Source of the DNA: Bacillota bacterium
GTDB taxonomy: Bacteria > Bacillota > Clostridia > Christensenellales > UMGS416
Reading direction: 5' to 3'
Length of the DNA stretch: 64,000 nucleotides
NCBI GenBank assembly: GCA_023410875.1
Contig: JAEYPH010000039.1
Coordinates: 1 to 64,000 of the forward strand
Shown here: piece by piece, positions 53,637-62,455 of the stretch
Numbering within the stretch: the first letter of the stretch is position 1
How the letters are laid out: each line of letters opens with the position of its first letter
The notes under the pieces: model-generated
The model's input: the letters and a program-made list of their open reading frames with translations, nothing else
Told to the model about the DNA's origin: nothing
Database searches by the model: none
Program-made: the position numbers and the translations under genes

Positions 53637-55019
53637 ATGAAGAAGACCATTGTATGGGCCGTCATCGCGCTGATGATGCTGAGCATGCTCAGCGCCTGCT
53701 CCGGCGCCCCGGCGATCTCCGCTCCCGCCACCAGCGCCCCCGAGGCTCCGGCCACCAAGACCCACGCGCCCTCGGAGCCCGTGGCCATTCGCATCAGCAT
53801 CACCGAAGGCGAAATCAGCAAGGATCAGATCGCCGCGTTTGAGACTGCCAACCCCGGCATCAAGATCGAGCTGGCCGCCCTGGACGCCACCAAGCTGGCC
53901 GCTGAACTGGCCACCAACAGCGCCCCCGACATCATCCGCATCAACGGCGCCTTCGATCTGCCCGGCTATGTCATCCGCGGCATCGCTTCGGACATCACAT
54001 CCCGCATGGAGACCAGCTCGGTCATCCAGATGAACGACCTGCTGCCCATCTGCGATGTATACCGCTTCGACGGTTTCGCCATCGGCAAGGGCCCCTATTA
54101 CGGCCTGCCCAAGGACTGGTCCAACGACTACGCGATTTTCTACAACAAAAAGTGCTTTGACGCCGCAGGCGTGGCCGTGCCCGACCCCACCAAGGTTCTC
54201 ACCTGGCAAGAGGTCATGGAGCTGGCCAAGAAGCTGACGATCACCCAGGACAAGAAGATCGTGCAATATGGCTTGTCCGCCAACGAGTGGGGACAGACCG
54301 TGCCCTACTTCAATGCCATGATGCAGTACGTGCTGAGCGCCGGCGCCAAGATCAGCAATGATGACAACACGACCATGGATTTCAATCAGACCGCCGTCAA
54401 GGATTTCATCACCCTGTGGGTGGATGCCGTGAAGGCCAACGTAGGCCCCAACCCCATCAACAACGACCAGACCTCCGGCGGTGACCTGTTCCTGGCAGAC
54501 AAGTCCGCCATGATCATCGACGGCTACTGGTACAGCGGCGTCATCCGCGGCAACGCCAACACCCAGACCCATCTGGATGACTTCGGCATGCTGCCCACGC
54601 CCATGGCCGAGAACGGCGCCCGCGTGGCCCCCACCGGCGGCGCCACCGGCGCCATCATCTACAGCGGCTCCAAGAACCCCGACCAAGCCTGGACGTTCTT
54701 CGAGTGGTTCTTCGGTGGCCAGCCTGCTGATGACCGCGCCAAGACCGGCTGGGGCATGCCCATCTTCAAGAGTAAGCTGGCTCTGCTGCCCCAGGAGACC
54801 AACTTCGACAAGCAGGTGCTGGCCGTCCTCAACGACGAGACCAACTACCAGAAGTCCTTCCTGCCTGTGAACTCCTATCTGGCGGGCAGCGGCTGGGGCA
54901 TCTTCGACAAGTATGTCGCCCCGCTGTATTTTGACAAATCCACCCTCGACGAAGCCATCACCGGCATGACCAAGGACGCCAACGTCGTTGTGACCGAGGC
55001 GCGCAACGCGGTCCAGTAA
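53637..55019 (+). CDS. Sugar ABC importer, solute-binding lipoprotein (MalE/UgpB type)
   Basis: A 460-residue family-1 binding lipoprotein. The signal peptide ends in SACSG. The mature part reads like MalE: VAIRISITEGEISKDQI, FETANPGIKIEL, YGLPKDWSNDYAIFYNKK, and PTPMAENGARVAPTGG near residue 320. It is shorter than, and not homologous in detail to, the LplA-type protein with the same signal peptide. AAGGAGAG precedes the ATG. It is followed by MalF- and MalG-type permeases. Confidence 0.93.
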   Translation: MKKTIVWAVIALMMLSMLSACSGAPAISAPATSAPEAPATKTHAPSEPVAIRISITEGEISKDQIAAFETANPGIKIELAALDATKLAAELATNSAPDIIRINGAFDLPGYVIRGIASDITSRMETSSVIQMNDLLPICDVYRFDGFAIGKGPYYGLPKDWSNDYAIFYNKKCFDAAGVAVPDPTKVLTWQEVMELAKKLTITQDKKIVQYGLSANEWGQTVPYFNAMMQYVLSAGAKISNDDNTTMDFNQTAVKDFITLWVDAVKANVGPNPINNDQTSGGDLFLADKSAMIIDGYWYSGVIRGNANTQTHLDDFGMLPTPMAENGARVAPTGGATGAIIYSGSKNPDQAWTFFEWFFGGQPADDRAKTGWGMPIFKSKLALLPQETNFDKQVLAVLNDETNYQKSFLPVNSYLAGSGWGIFDKYVAPLYFDKSTLDEAITGMTKDANVVVTEARNAVQ

Positions 55020-55020
55020 A

Positions 55021-55081
55021 AGGCGTAACGCCTCCTTTTTGAAAGGCACGGGAGAGGTCAACGCGAAAGCGGACCTCTCCC
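55021..55081 (+). terminator. Two hairpins between binding protein and permease genes
   Basis: AGGCG-TAA-CGCCT (55021-55033) is followed by CCTTTTT, a weak terminator. Then GGGAGAGGTC (55050-55059) pairs with GACCTCTCCC (55072-55081), with an inner CGC-GAAA-GCG tetraloop stem. Together they should favour the binding protein over the permeases. Confidence 0.65.
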
Positions 55082-55110
55082 GGCGCGCTTTCGCTTATGA
55101 GAGAGAGGAT

Positions 55111-56016
55111 ATGAAGGAGAAAACGCGCAAGACCGTCGCCTTTTACGCGATGATATCGCCTTGGTTCATCGTGTTTCTGTTCATGGGGCTGTTTCCTCTG
55201 TTGTATGGCCTGTATCTGAGCTTCACCAATTACTACGGCTTCAACATGAACGCGCTCAAGTTCACCGGCCTGCACAACTACGAGCTGGTGTTCACCGATA
55301 CCGACGCCATGAAGGCATTGGGCCGCACGATGCTGTTCTCGCTGATCAATGTGCCGCTGGGCACGTCCGTGGCGCTGTTTCTGGCGCTGCTGCTCAACAG
55401 CCGCACCCGTGGCAGCGGCTTTTTCCGCACAGTGTTCTATCTGCCATCGATCATACCGGTCATCACAACCGTGATGCTGTGGAAGCAGCTGCTGTTCTCC
55501 AGCAATGGAGGCGTGCTCAACACGATATTCTCAGCACTGGGTGTCGGCGAGATCAACTGGTTGGGCTATGACTTTGCCACGGTGTCGCTGGTCATGATGT
55601 CCACATGGGGCGCCGGCGGCGGCGTGCTGATCTATCTGGCCGGCCTCAAGGGCATTCCGCTGGAGCTCTACGAGTCGGCGTCCATCGACGGCGCCAACAT
55701 GTTCCAGATGTTCTTCAAGATCACCGTGCCGCTGATGACGCCGGTTATCTTCTTCAACGTCATCATGGGCATTATAGGCTCTCTGCAGGTGTATCTGCAG
55801 CCCATCCTGCTCACGGGAACGGAGCTGCTCAGCCGCCCCATCGAGCCCAACTACATGTATGTCGTGCACGCGTTCCAGCAGATCTTCAGTTCCCAGCGCT
55901 TCGCCTATGGCATGTCGCTGCTGTGGGTTTTGTTCATCGTGATCCTGGTGCTGTCCGTCGTCGTGTTCCGCACCAGCAAGTACTGGGTGTATTCCGAGAG
56001 CGATCAGGAGGGTTGA
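55111..56016 (+). CDS. Sugar ABC importer permease, MalF/UgpA type
   Basis: A 301-residue permease. TVAFYAMISPWFIVFLFMG is helix 1. FRTVFYLPSIIPVI and the EAA loop YESASIDGANMFQMFFKITVP are typical of MalF/UgpA. GAGAGAGGAT precedes ATG 55111. The next gene begins right after its stop. Confidence 0.93.
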   Translation: MKEKTRKTVAFYAMISPWFIVFLFMGLFPLLYGLYLSFTNYYGFNMNALKFTGLHNYELVFTDTDAMKALGRTMLFSLINVPLGTSVALFLALLLNSRTRGSGFFRTVFYLPSIIPVITTVMLWKQLLFSSNGGVLNTIFSALGVGEINWLGYDFATVSLVMMSTWGAGGGVLIYLAGLKGIPLELYESASIDGANMFQMFFKITVPLMTPVIFFNVIMGIIGSLQVYLQPILLTGTELLSRPIEPNYMYVVHAFQQIFSSQRFAYGMSLLWVLFIVILVLSVVVFRTSKYWVYSESDQEG

Positions 56017-56017
56017 C

Positions 56018-56857
56018 ATTAAAAAGAAAGCAAGAGAGAAACCGACCCCCGGTTCCGCCGTCGTCTACACCTTCCTGATCATACTATCGGCGGTCTTCAT
56101 CTTCCCGTTGTATCTGGCCTTCGTCAATTCGGTCAACGAATGGTATTCCCCGCCGACGATCACGCTGCAGGCCTTTCGGCTGGACAACTACTACTATGTG
56201 ACGACGCTGATCGACTTCTGGCTGTACACCCGCAATTCACTGATCCTGAGCGCCATCACCGTGACCACGACGGCGCTGAGCAGCGGCCTGGCCGGCTACG
56301 CCTTCGCGCGGCTCAAGGCGCCGGGCAGGAACGTTCTGTTCATGGTCGTGCTTTCCACAATGATGCTACCGGGCATCGTCACGCAGATTCCCACCTACAT
56401 CCTGTTCTATAAGTTCAAGCTCATCAACTCCTACCTGCCGTGGCTGCTGTGGGGCTTGGGCGGCAGCGCCTTCAACATCTTCCTTTACCGTCAGTTCTTC
56501 GCCACGGTGCCCACAGAGCTGGAAGACGCCGCCCGCATCGACGGCTGCTCGATCTTCCGCACCTACTGGAACATCTTCCTGCCCATCTCGCTGCCGGTGG
56601 TGGCCACGGTAACGATACTGGCCTTCCACAGCTCGTGGAACGACGTCATCGGCCCGTTCATGTATCTTAAGCAGGACATGTATCCTCTGGCCACGGCGCT
56701 GAGCATGATCGGCTATACGGCCAACGGCAGCAGGCAGGTCATCACACAGGTCACCACCGGCGCAGGCTTGCTGCTGGCGGTGCCCGTCATCGTCACGTTC
56801 TTCCTGGGCCAGCGCTACATCGTGCAGGGCATTGTAACAACCGGCATCAAAGGGTAG
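56018..56857 (+). CDS. Sugar ABC importer permease, MalG/UgpE type, apparent ATT start
   Basis: A 279-residue permease. The EAA loop is EDAARIDGCSIFRTYWNIFLP and the end QRYIVQGIVTTGIKG. Helix 1 (VVYTFLIILSAVFIFPLYLA) is needed for the usual topology and is encoded from about 56060. No ATG, GTG or TTG lies in frame before it. The only well-placed codon is ATT at 56018, one base after the MalF stop and 5 nt after AGGAGGG (56006-56012). ATT is a rare but known start codon (E. coli infC). The first ordinary start, TTG 56108, would cut off helix 1 and has no ribosome binding site. A sequencing error (ATG to ATT) is possible. Confidence 0.88.
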   Translation: MKKKAREKPTPGSAVVYTFLIILSAVFIFPLYLAFVNSVNEWYSPPTITLQAFRLDNYYYVTTLIDFWLYTRNSLILSAITVTTTALSSGLAGYAFARLKAPGRNVLFMVVLSTMMLPGIVTQIPTYILFYKFKLINSYLPWLLWGLGGSAFNIFLYRQFFATVPTELEDAARIDGCSIFRTYWNIFLPISLPVVATVTILAFHSSWNDVIGPFMYLKQDMYPLATALSMIGYTANGSRQVITQVTTGAGLLLAVPVIVTFFLGQRYIVQGIVTTGIKG

Positions 56858-56907
56858 CGGCAAGACCTCCCTTGCCACTGCCGGAGTGGCTGGCCTAACC
56901 AAAGACT

Positions 56908-56945
56908 AAAAAAGGAACCGCCTCGAGTGAAGCGGTTCCTTTTTT
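56908..56945. terminator. Bidirectional terminator between convergent importer operons
   Basis: AAAAAA (56908-56913), GGAACCGC (56914-56921), a 10-nt loop, GCGGTTCC (56932-56939) and TTTTTT (56940-56945). A textbook intrinsic terminator on both strands, serving the MalG gene and the minus-strand binding protein gene. Confidence 0.92.
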
Positions 56946-56967
56946 GCCGTAACGGCGGTATACAGGA

Positions 56968-58689
56968 TTAGTTGAGGATCTTGGGATCGGCCTTGGCCTG
57001 TTCGTTGACGTAGGCGGCCATGTCTTCATAGCCAGCGGCCTTCATCTTGTTACGGATGTTCTCGATGACAGCCTTGCACTCGTCGTCGGTCTTGGTCAGG
57101 AAGGCCTTCTTGAGCTCGTCGCCGATGTTCAGCGTGGACATCTTCTCATCATAGGTGGGCTTGCCGGTCCAGCTGTCCACAACGTCGTCAACGGTCTTGT
57201 ATTCGATGAACTTCAGGGGGTTGATCTCACGGGCCTTCACATAGCCGGCCTCGTTGTAGTCAGCGTCCCAGCCCTTGCTGAAGCTCGGGTCGGCGCCGAT
57301 GAACTGGCCGCCAACGCCGAAGCCCATCAGGTTCCACGCGGTGGAGTCACCCTTGCGGGTCTTGTCGGCTTCTTCGGTGTACTTGGGCACGCCGTTGTCC
57401 ATGGTGTAGGTCTGGCCTTCGATACCAAACTTGGACAGGATCAGGCCTTCGTCGGAGTTCAGGTAATCGATGAAAGCCAACGCCTTCTCGGGGGTCTTGA
57501 TCTGCTTGGAGAAGAAGACGACCGGGGTGCCGGTGCGGCCAATGCGCTCAACCTGAGAGGGGACGCCGCCCTGCATGTCCAGGATGGGGCCCAGGGGCAC
57601 AAAGGTCATCTCGGGATTGGTGGTCATCAGAGTGCTCTGGAAAAAGCCATACTGGTTGGGATAGTGGCAGCCGAACACCGCGACGCGGCCGGTGACCATC
57701 TTTTCCTTGCCCTGCGTGTCGGTCTGAGTGAAGCACTCGGCGTCCATCAGGCCTTCGGCAACCAGCTTGCGCATGTAGAGGGCCCTATCAACATAAGCCT
57801 GGGTGAACACGTCATTGACGAGGGTGCCGTCGGCCTGCTTGGCCCAGCCGGTCACGCCGCCGTTGTTGAAGCCCTTGAGGAACTGGCCATAGTCCCAGCC
57901 GTTGTGCCAGGTGCCGCCGGGGATGACGGGCTTGCCGTTGATGTCGGTGAAGCTGCCTTCCTTGATCTTCTTGAGCAGGTCATAGACTGCATCCTGCGTC
58001 GTCACGGATTCGGGGGTGATGCCCAGCTTCTCCAGGATGTCCTTGCGGGCGAATAGGTTGTAGGCCCAGTCACGGACGTCTTCCTTGCCGCGGCCGGTCT
58101 GGGTGGGAATGACATAGATCTCGCCGTTGTAATCTTTGTGGTTGACGTCCTTGTCCAGATACTTCTGGGAGATGACGCCCACTTCATACAGGCGGTTGAT
58201 GTTGGGATACTTGCCGCTGTCCAGATAGGACTTCAGGGGCAGAAGCAGGCCCTGCACGCCGGCGTTCTTGATCAGTTCGCCTTCGCCGCCGGGATCGGTG
58301 CTCCAGTGAGGGCCGTTGGTCATGTCGGGCAGATCGCCGGAGGCGAACACGGTGGCGAGCTTTTCACGCTCGGAGCTGGTGATCGTCTCGACCTTCAGAG
58401 CGACGCCGGTCTTGGCCGTTATAGCCTGGGCAACGACGCCCTTGTCCCAACCGTCCGGGAAAGCGGCGGCACCGCCGTTCCAGTCCATCAGGAAGGAGTA
58501 GGTGGTGACTTCGGCTGCGGGTGCGGTAGAGGGTTCAACCGCGGTGGTGGGAGCCTCAGCAGAGGGGGTGGCTTCGGGGGCGGCGGTGGTGGCCGCAGCG
58601 GACGAGGCCGGGTTGGCAGGGGTTCCGCAGGCGGTCAATGATGCAATCATCATGCCGACCACCAGCAGAACGAGCAACTTGCTCTTCAT
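56968..58689 (-). CDS. Sugar ABC importer, solute-binding lipoprotein (LplA-like)
   Basis: A 573-residue lipoprotein. The signal peptide ends in ASLTACGT, with an Ala/Pro/Thr linker. The mature part contains VFASGDLPDMTNG, NLFARKDILEKLGITPESV and DDVVDSWTGKPTYDEK. AAAGGAGG precedes the ATG. It is the last gene of an operon with LplB and YtcP permeases, under a strong promoter at 60.87 kb. Since the operator of the GntR regulator is shared with the alpha-mannosidase gene, the ligand may be a mannoside. Confidence 0.92.
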   Translation of the reverse strand: MKSKLLVLLVVGMMIASLTACGTPANPASSAAATTAAPEATPSAEAPTTAVEPSTAPAAEVTTYSFLMDWNGGAAAFPDGWDKGVVAQAITAKTGVALKVETITSSEREKLATVFASGDLPDMTNGPHWSTDPGGEGELIKNAGVQGLLLPLKSYLDSGKYPNINRLYEVGVISQKYLDKDVNHKDYNGEIYVIPTQTGRGKEDVRDWAYNLFARKDILEKLGITPESVTTQDAVYDLLKKIKEGSFTDINGKPVIPGGTWHNGWDYGQFLKGFNNGGVTGWAKQADGTLVNDVFTQAYVDRALYMRKLVAEGLMDAECFTQTDTQGKEKMVTGRVAVFGCHYPNQYGFFQSTLMTTNPEMTFVPLGPILDMQGGVPSQVERIGRTGTPVVFFSKQIKTPEKALAFIDYLNSDEGLILSKFGIEGQTYTMDNGVPKYTEEADKTRKGDSTAWNLMGFGVGGQFIGADPSFSKGWDADYNEAGYVKAREINPLKFIEYKTVDDVVDSWTGKPTYDEKMSTLNIGDELKKAFLTKTDDECKAVIENIRNKMKAAGYEDMAAYVNEQAKADPKILN

Positions 58690-58736
58690 GGGGGGTCCTC
58701 CTTTTTATTGATCTCCTTTTGTATCTCGACCAAGGA

Positions 58737-59696
58737 TCATTCCTTGATGGAGCCGATCATGACACCCTTAACGAAGTATTTCTGCAGGAACGGATAAATG
58801 CAGATAATCGGAAGGGTCAGTATGATGAGGAAGGCCATCTTCAGCGATTCCGGCGTCGTGTTGCGGGCGTTTGCGCCCATCAGCACCTCGTTAATTTGTC
58901 CCTTGCCGCCGGTGGAGGTCGTGGAGTTCTCGAACACGGCCTGGCTCAGCAGGTCGTTGAGCAACGTGGCGGCGGGGAAGAGCTCGCGCTTGCGGGGCAC
59001 GAAGTAGGCGCCGGTAAACCAATCGTTCCAGTTGCCCACGCCGACGAACAGTGCGATGGTGGCCATGGCCGGTATCGACAGCGGGAAGATGATTCTGAAG
59101 AAAATCCCTAACTCGCTGCAACCATCCAGTCGTGCGGACTCATTAAGGCTTTCCGGTATCGTGTAGAAGAATGTGCGCAGTATGATCGCGTTGAAGAAGC
59201 TGTAGACGCCGGGCACCACGTAGACCCAGAAGTTGTTGAGCAGGCCCAGCTGGCGGAACATGATGTACGTGGGGATCAGACCGCCGGAAAACAGCGTGGT
59301 GAAGTAAAAGTAGAAGATCAACGCCGAGCGGCCGGGCAGGTCGCGCTTGGTCAGCGCGTAGGCCATCAACGCTGTGAAGAAACAAGACAGCACGATGGAC
59401 AGCACCGTTCGCCCGACGGAAATTGAAAAGGCCGAGAAGATCAGCGGGTTCGTGAAGGCCTTGGTGTAGTTCTCCAAGGAGAACACGCGAGGTAGGAAGT
59501 AGATGCCGCCTTTCAGGGCGTCTAGGCCGGAGTTGAAGGACAGGATCAGGCAGTACCAGAAGGGGTACAGCGTCACGATAGCCAACGAGATCAGCAGCAA
59601 ATGATTGACTGATTGCCCGACCTTGTATGCTGTGGACGTTCTGACCTTAAAGGGCTTGTTCTTTGATATATGCAACGGTGCACGATCGGTCGTCAT
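58737..59696 (-). CDS. Sugar ABC importer permease, YtcP/MalG type
   Basis: A 319-residue permease. The EAA loop is NESARLDGCSELGIFFRIIFP and the end KYFVKGVMIGSIKE. An AGGAA-type site lies about 12 nt before the ATG. It is the middle gene of the presumed mannoside importer operon. Confidence 0.93.
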   Translation of the reverse strand: MTTDRAPLHISKNKPFKVRTSTAYKVGQSVNHLLLISLAIVTLYPFWYCLILSFNSGLDALKGGIYFLPRVFSLENYTKAFTNPLIFSAFSISVGRTVLSIVLSCFFTALMAYALTKRDLPGRSALIFYFYFTTLFSGGLIPTYIMFRQLGLLNNFWVYVVPGVYSFFNAIILRTFFYTIPESLNESARLDGCSELGIFFRIIFPLSIPAMATIALFVGVGNWNDWFTGAYFVPRKRELFPAATLLNDLLSQAVFENSTTSTGGKGQINEVLMGANARNTTPESLKMAFLIILTLPIICIYPFLQKYFVKGVMIGSIKE

Positions 59697-59767
59697 TTTT
59701 TTCGCATTCCTTTCCTAGCAGCCAGCAAGTGTTTAAAAAACCACCGGCTTTTTAAACGATCGCTCCT

Positions 59768-60718
59768 TTACCACAGAGAGATCTCGGTCACCTTTTTGGA
59801 TGTGTAGTTGGCGCCTATGACCAGAGCCAAGCTGAGCACGCTGCGGAAAAGGCCCATGGCTGTGGCGTAGTCGAACTGGTTCATATTCAGACCGCGCTTG
59901 AGCACGTAGGTGTCGATAACCTCGGAAACGTCAAAGGTCGGCGGCGTTTGCAACAGCAGGATCTGCTCCATGTTGGAGCCGAACAGGCCGCCAACGCTCA
60001 GCAGGAACATGATGCCGATGGTGGGCGTAATGCCAGGCAGCGTGATGTGCTGCAGCTTCTGGGCGCCGTTGGCGCCGTCGATCTCGGCGGCTTCATATAG
60101 CGTGGGGTCGATGCCGGTTAACGCCGCCAGATAGATGATGGAACCGTAGCCGATGCCCTTCCACATGTCCGAGAGGACGATGAAAGGCAGGAACAGGTTC
60201 TTTTCGCCCAGATAGTAGATGGGGTCCAGCCCCATCTGCAGGCGGATATCGTTGAACATGCCGGTGGTGGGAGAGAAGAGCTTATGGATCAGCGCGGCCA
60301 CGACGACCCAGGACACGAAGTAGGGCAGGTAGGAGATCGTCTGTATCGTGCGCTTGAAACCGTTGCCGCGCAGGGCGTTGAGCATCAGGGCCAATATGAT
60401 GGGAGCGGGGAAGTTGATGATCAACTTGGTCAAGCTGATGACGACGGTGTTCTTAAGCACCTTGTAGAAGTACGGGTCACTCAGGAAGTCCTGGAAATAC
60501 CGCAGGCCTACCCAGGGGCTGAAATACAAGCCCAGGTTGTACTGGAACTTCTTGAACGCAATGACGACGCCGGTCATCGGGTAGTAGCAAAACACCGCAT
60601 ACCATATCACCGCAGGCAGCAGGAACAGATAGAACGCGGCGTACTTCTGCAGGTTCTTCTGCAGGCTCAACCGGCGCTTGCTTTGGCCGGAGGCGCCTCC
60701 CAGGGTCTTTACACTCAT
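59768..60718 (-). CDS. Sugar ABC importer permease, LplB/MalF type
   Basis: A 316-residue permease. AAFYLFLLPAVIWYAVFCYYP is helix 1, the EAA loop is YEAAEIDGANGAQKLQHITLP. AAGGTGGG precedes the ATG. It is the first gene of the operon; promoter and operator lie 130-180 bp upstream. Confidence 0.93.
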   Translation of the reverse strand: MSVKTLGGASGQSKRRLSLQKNLQKYAAFYLFLLPAVIWYAVFCYYPMTGVVIAFKKFQYNLGLYFSPWVGLRYFQDFLSDPYFYKVLKNTVVISLTKLIINFPAPIILALMLNALRGNGFKRTIQTISYLPYFVSWVVVAALIHKLFSPTTGMFNDIRLQMGLDPIYYLGEKNLFLPFIVLSDMWKGIGYGSIIYLAALTGIDPTLYEAAEIDGANGAQKLQHITLPGITPTIGIMFLLSVGGLFGSNMEQILLLQTPPTFDVSEVIDTYVLKRGLNMNQFDYATAMGLFRSVLSLALVIGANYTSKKVTEISLW

Positions 60719-60846
60719 CTTGTGCCCACCTTATAAATTTGTTGATGCCACCGGCCAAATTGGCCGAAGGAGGGGCTTCACCCACGCGGACGAAGCCAAT
60801 TAGAGATTAACCACGAAATTGGGGCAATCAATTTGTATCTATTCAC

Positions 60847-60894
60847 AGTATAGAAATGCGCGCATGATTTGTCAAGAAGAATCTTTACATGTAA
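60847..60894 (-). promoter_or_regulatory. Promoter and operator of the 60.7-57.0 kb importer operon
   Basis: On the minus strand TTGACA (60870-60875), a 17-bp spacer and TATACT (60847-60852) form a near-perfect housekeeping promoter. TTTACATGTAA (60884-60894) lies 8 bp upstream of the -35 box and matches two sites near the GntR gene. Confidence 0.8.
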
Positions 60895-60979
60895 CTTAAA
60901 AGTATATGTATGAACAAAAAAGGGCAATAGACGCGGATATCGGCGCAGAAAAGATGCCTCTGAGGGCGAAAGACCCACG

Positions 60980-61016
60980 AAAAAACCCAGAGCGACAGAA
61001 AAGCTGCAACCCTGGG
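60980..61016 (-). terminator. Terminator of the GntR-type regulator gene
   Basis: On the minus strand CCCAG (61016-61012) and CTGGG (60990-60986) close a stem followed directly by TTTTTT (60985-60980). The stretch 60719-61103 otherwise holds only the promoter and operator listed separately. Confidence 0.65.
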
Positions 61017-61103
61017 CGTCTATAAAAACATGCACTTCCACCCTTTCATTGGGGTAGAGCTGAAACGTTTTATAGGAAAAAGATGGTATCCATTTCCACC
61101 GGG

Positions 61104-62174
61104 TTAGACCGGGGGCAGCGTTTTGACGGTGTGGCGCTTTTCCAGCCAGACTTCGTGGTCGATGCTTCGCAGCGGGCGCTTCTCCAGCAGAGCAGCGCTG
61201 ATCTCATCAACTGCGCTCTTGCCCATCTGTGCGCTGGGCACATCGATGGCCGTGAAGGGAACGCCGTATACCGGCGAATAGGGATAATCGCCGTACCCCA
61301 TGATGGACACGTCCTCATAGATGCGCAGGCCGTTTTGGAACAGCCATTTGCTCACAGCCATGATGGCCAGACTGGTGTGGCTGCAAATGGCGGTGATGCG
61401 GCCGGACAGGATATCCTGCACGGTGAACCGCTGTAAAAACCCTGAAAGATAGTCATCGCTGCGGGTGAGCATCGTGGTGTCGTACTCGATGCCGGCATCC
61501 TTAAGGGCCTGCAAAAAGCCCTTTTCTCGCCGCTCAATGGTCAACACCGGGCGGGCACTGGAGACATTGGCGATGTATCTGTGGCCCTTTTTGGCCAAAT
61601 AGGAGCCCATTTGGTAGCCGCCATCATAGTCGTCGCAGGTGATGCACGGCAAACCCATCTTTTTGGCGGGGTTGTCTATGAGGAGGATGGGCAGGCCGGC
61701 ATCCTGCAGGCAGGCCATCGCGCGGTAATCCTCGTCGGTTTCGTATCCGCAGGTGATGGCAGCGATGTAATCGCTGAGCTTCTCTCGGGCAATCTGCTCG
61801 TAGCGCTGCTGCGAGGCGGTGGTGTTGAGTATTTTATAGTCGAAGCCCAGCAGGTTGGCCTGCTCCACGCAGCCCATGGTGACGCGGAACAGAAAGCCGT
61901 CGCCCATCTCGTGGGGCAGAGCGATGAGCAGCTTGCCCCGGTAGGGCGTCTCATCCTGGGTGGCCATAACCAAGCCCTTGCCCGCCACGCGGCGGATCAG
62001 GCCTATACGAATCAGGTCTTCCACAGCCTTGCGGGCGGTGGGGCGGCTGACGCCAAAACGGCGGGCATAGCCCACCTCGGTGTCCAGCGCCTCGCCGGGC
62101 TTCTTGTCGCGGGCGTCGGCCTCGATGAGTTCCCGCACCTGCTCGTAAATCTTCTTCGTGTATCCATTATCCAT
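61104..62174 (-). CDS. GntR/LacI-type transcriptional regulator (AraR-like)
   Basis: A 356-residue regulator. The N-terminal ~70 residues are a GntR winged helix (VGYARRFGVSRPTARKAVED, then RRVAGKGLVM). The rest is a LacI-like effector domain (GKLLIALPHEMGDGF, ITCDDYDGGYQMGSYLAKKG, VSIMGYGDYPYSPVYGVP). This combination is that of AraR of Bacillus. It is divergent from the alpha-mannosidase gene. TTTACATGTAAA-type sites in front of itself, the mannosidase and the importer operon are its likely operators. The ATG has only a weak site (AGAAG). Confidence 0.9.
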   Translation of the reverse strand: MDNGYTKKIYEQVRELIEADARDKKPGEALDTEVGYARRFGVSRPTARKAVEDLIRIGLIRRVAGKGLVMATQDETPYRGKLLIALPHEMGDGFLFRVTMGCVEQANLLGFDYKILNTTASQQRYEQIAREKLSDYIAAITCGYETDEDYRAMACLQDAGLPILLIDNPAKKMGLPCITCDDYDGGYQMGSYLAKKGHRYIANVSSARPVLTIERREKGFLQALKDAGIEYDTTMLTRSDDYLSGFLQRFTVQDILSGRITAICSHTSLAIMAVSKWLFQNGLRIYEDVSIMGYGDYPYSPVYGVPFTAIDVPSAQMGKSAVDEISAALLEKRPLRSIDHEVWLEKRHTVKTLPPV

Positions 62175-62287
62175 GCGAAGACCAACTTCTCTTCATAAAA
62201 TCGTTCATATCGAAACAGGCGGTTCGTCCCGAAACCCGTCGAAATTTTTTATGGAAACCTTACCCCACTCTTATGAATTTATTGAAT

Positions 62288-62316
62288 ATTATATATGCTG
62301 TAAGGCGAAATGACAA
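62288..62316 (-). promoter_or_regulatory. Promoter of the GntR-type regulator gene
   Basis: On the minus strand TTGTCA (62311-62316), a 17-bp spacer and TATAAT (62288-62293). It gives a leader of about 110 nt. Confidence 0.75.
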
Positions 62317-62330
62317 CAATTGTGAAATAA

Positions 62331-62341
62331 AAACATGTAAT
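62331..62341. promoter_or_regulatory. Operator-like site 1 (AAACATGTAAT)
   Basis: Imperfect palindrome sharing ACATGT with the sites at 62362 and 60884. It lies 15 bp upstream of the regulator's -35 box. Confidence 0.55.
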
Positions 62342-62361
62342 ATTATTTGCAAGTCGGACTG

Positions 62362-62388
62362 TTTACATGTAAAAAAATATGGTATGAT
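62362..62388 (+). promoter_or_regulatory. Operator (TTTACATGTAAA) and promoter of the alpha-mannosidase gene
   Basis: The perfect 12-bp palindrome at 62362-62373 overlaps a -35-like TTTACA; TATGAT follows at 62383-62388 (spacer 15 bp, short). Binding of the regulator here would block RNA polymerase. Confidence 0.65.
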
Positions 62389-62455
62389 GGTGCCGATGTG
62401 CGAGCCTTGGCGGCAACCAGCCGCCGCATGGCCGCGTAAAAAGGATGGAGAGCCT

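Noticed and set aside
53499..55061. Minus-strand open frame of 520 codons over the MalE-type gene
   Set aside because: Antisense shadow, Gly/Ala/Val-rich and without motifs.
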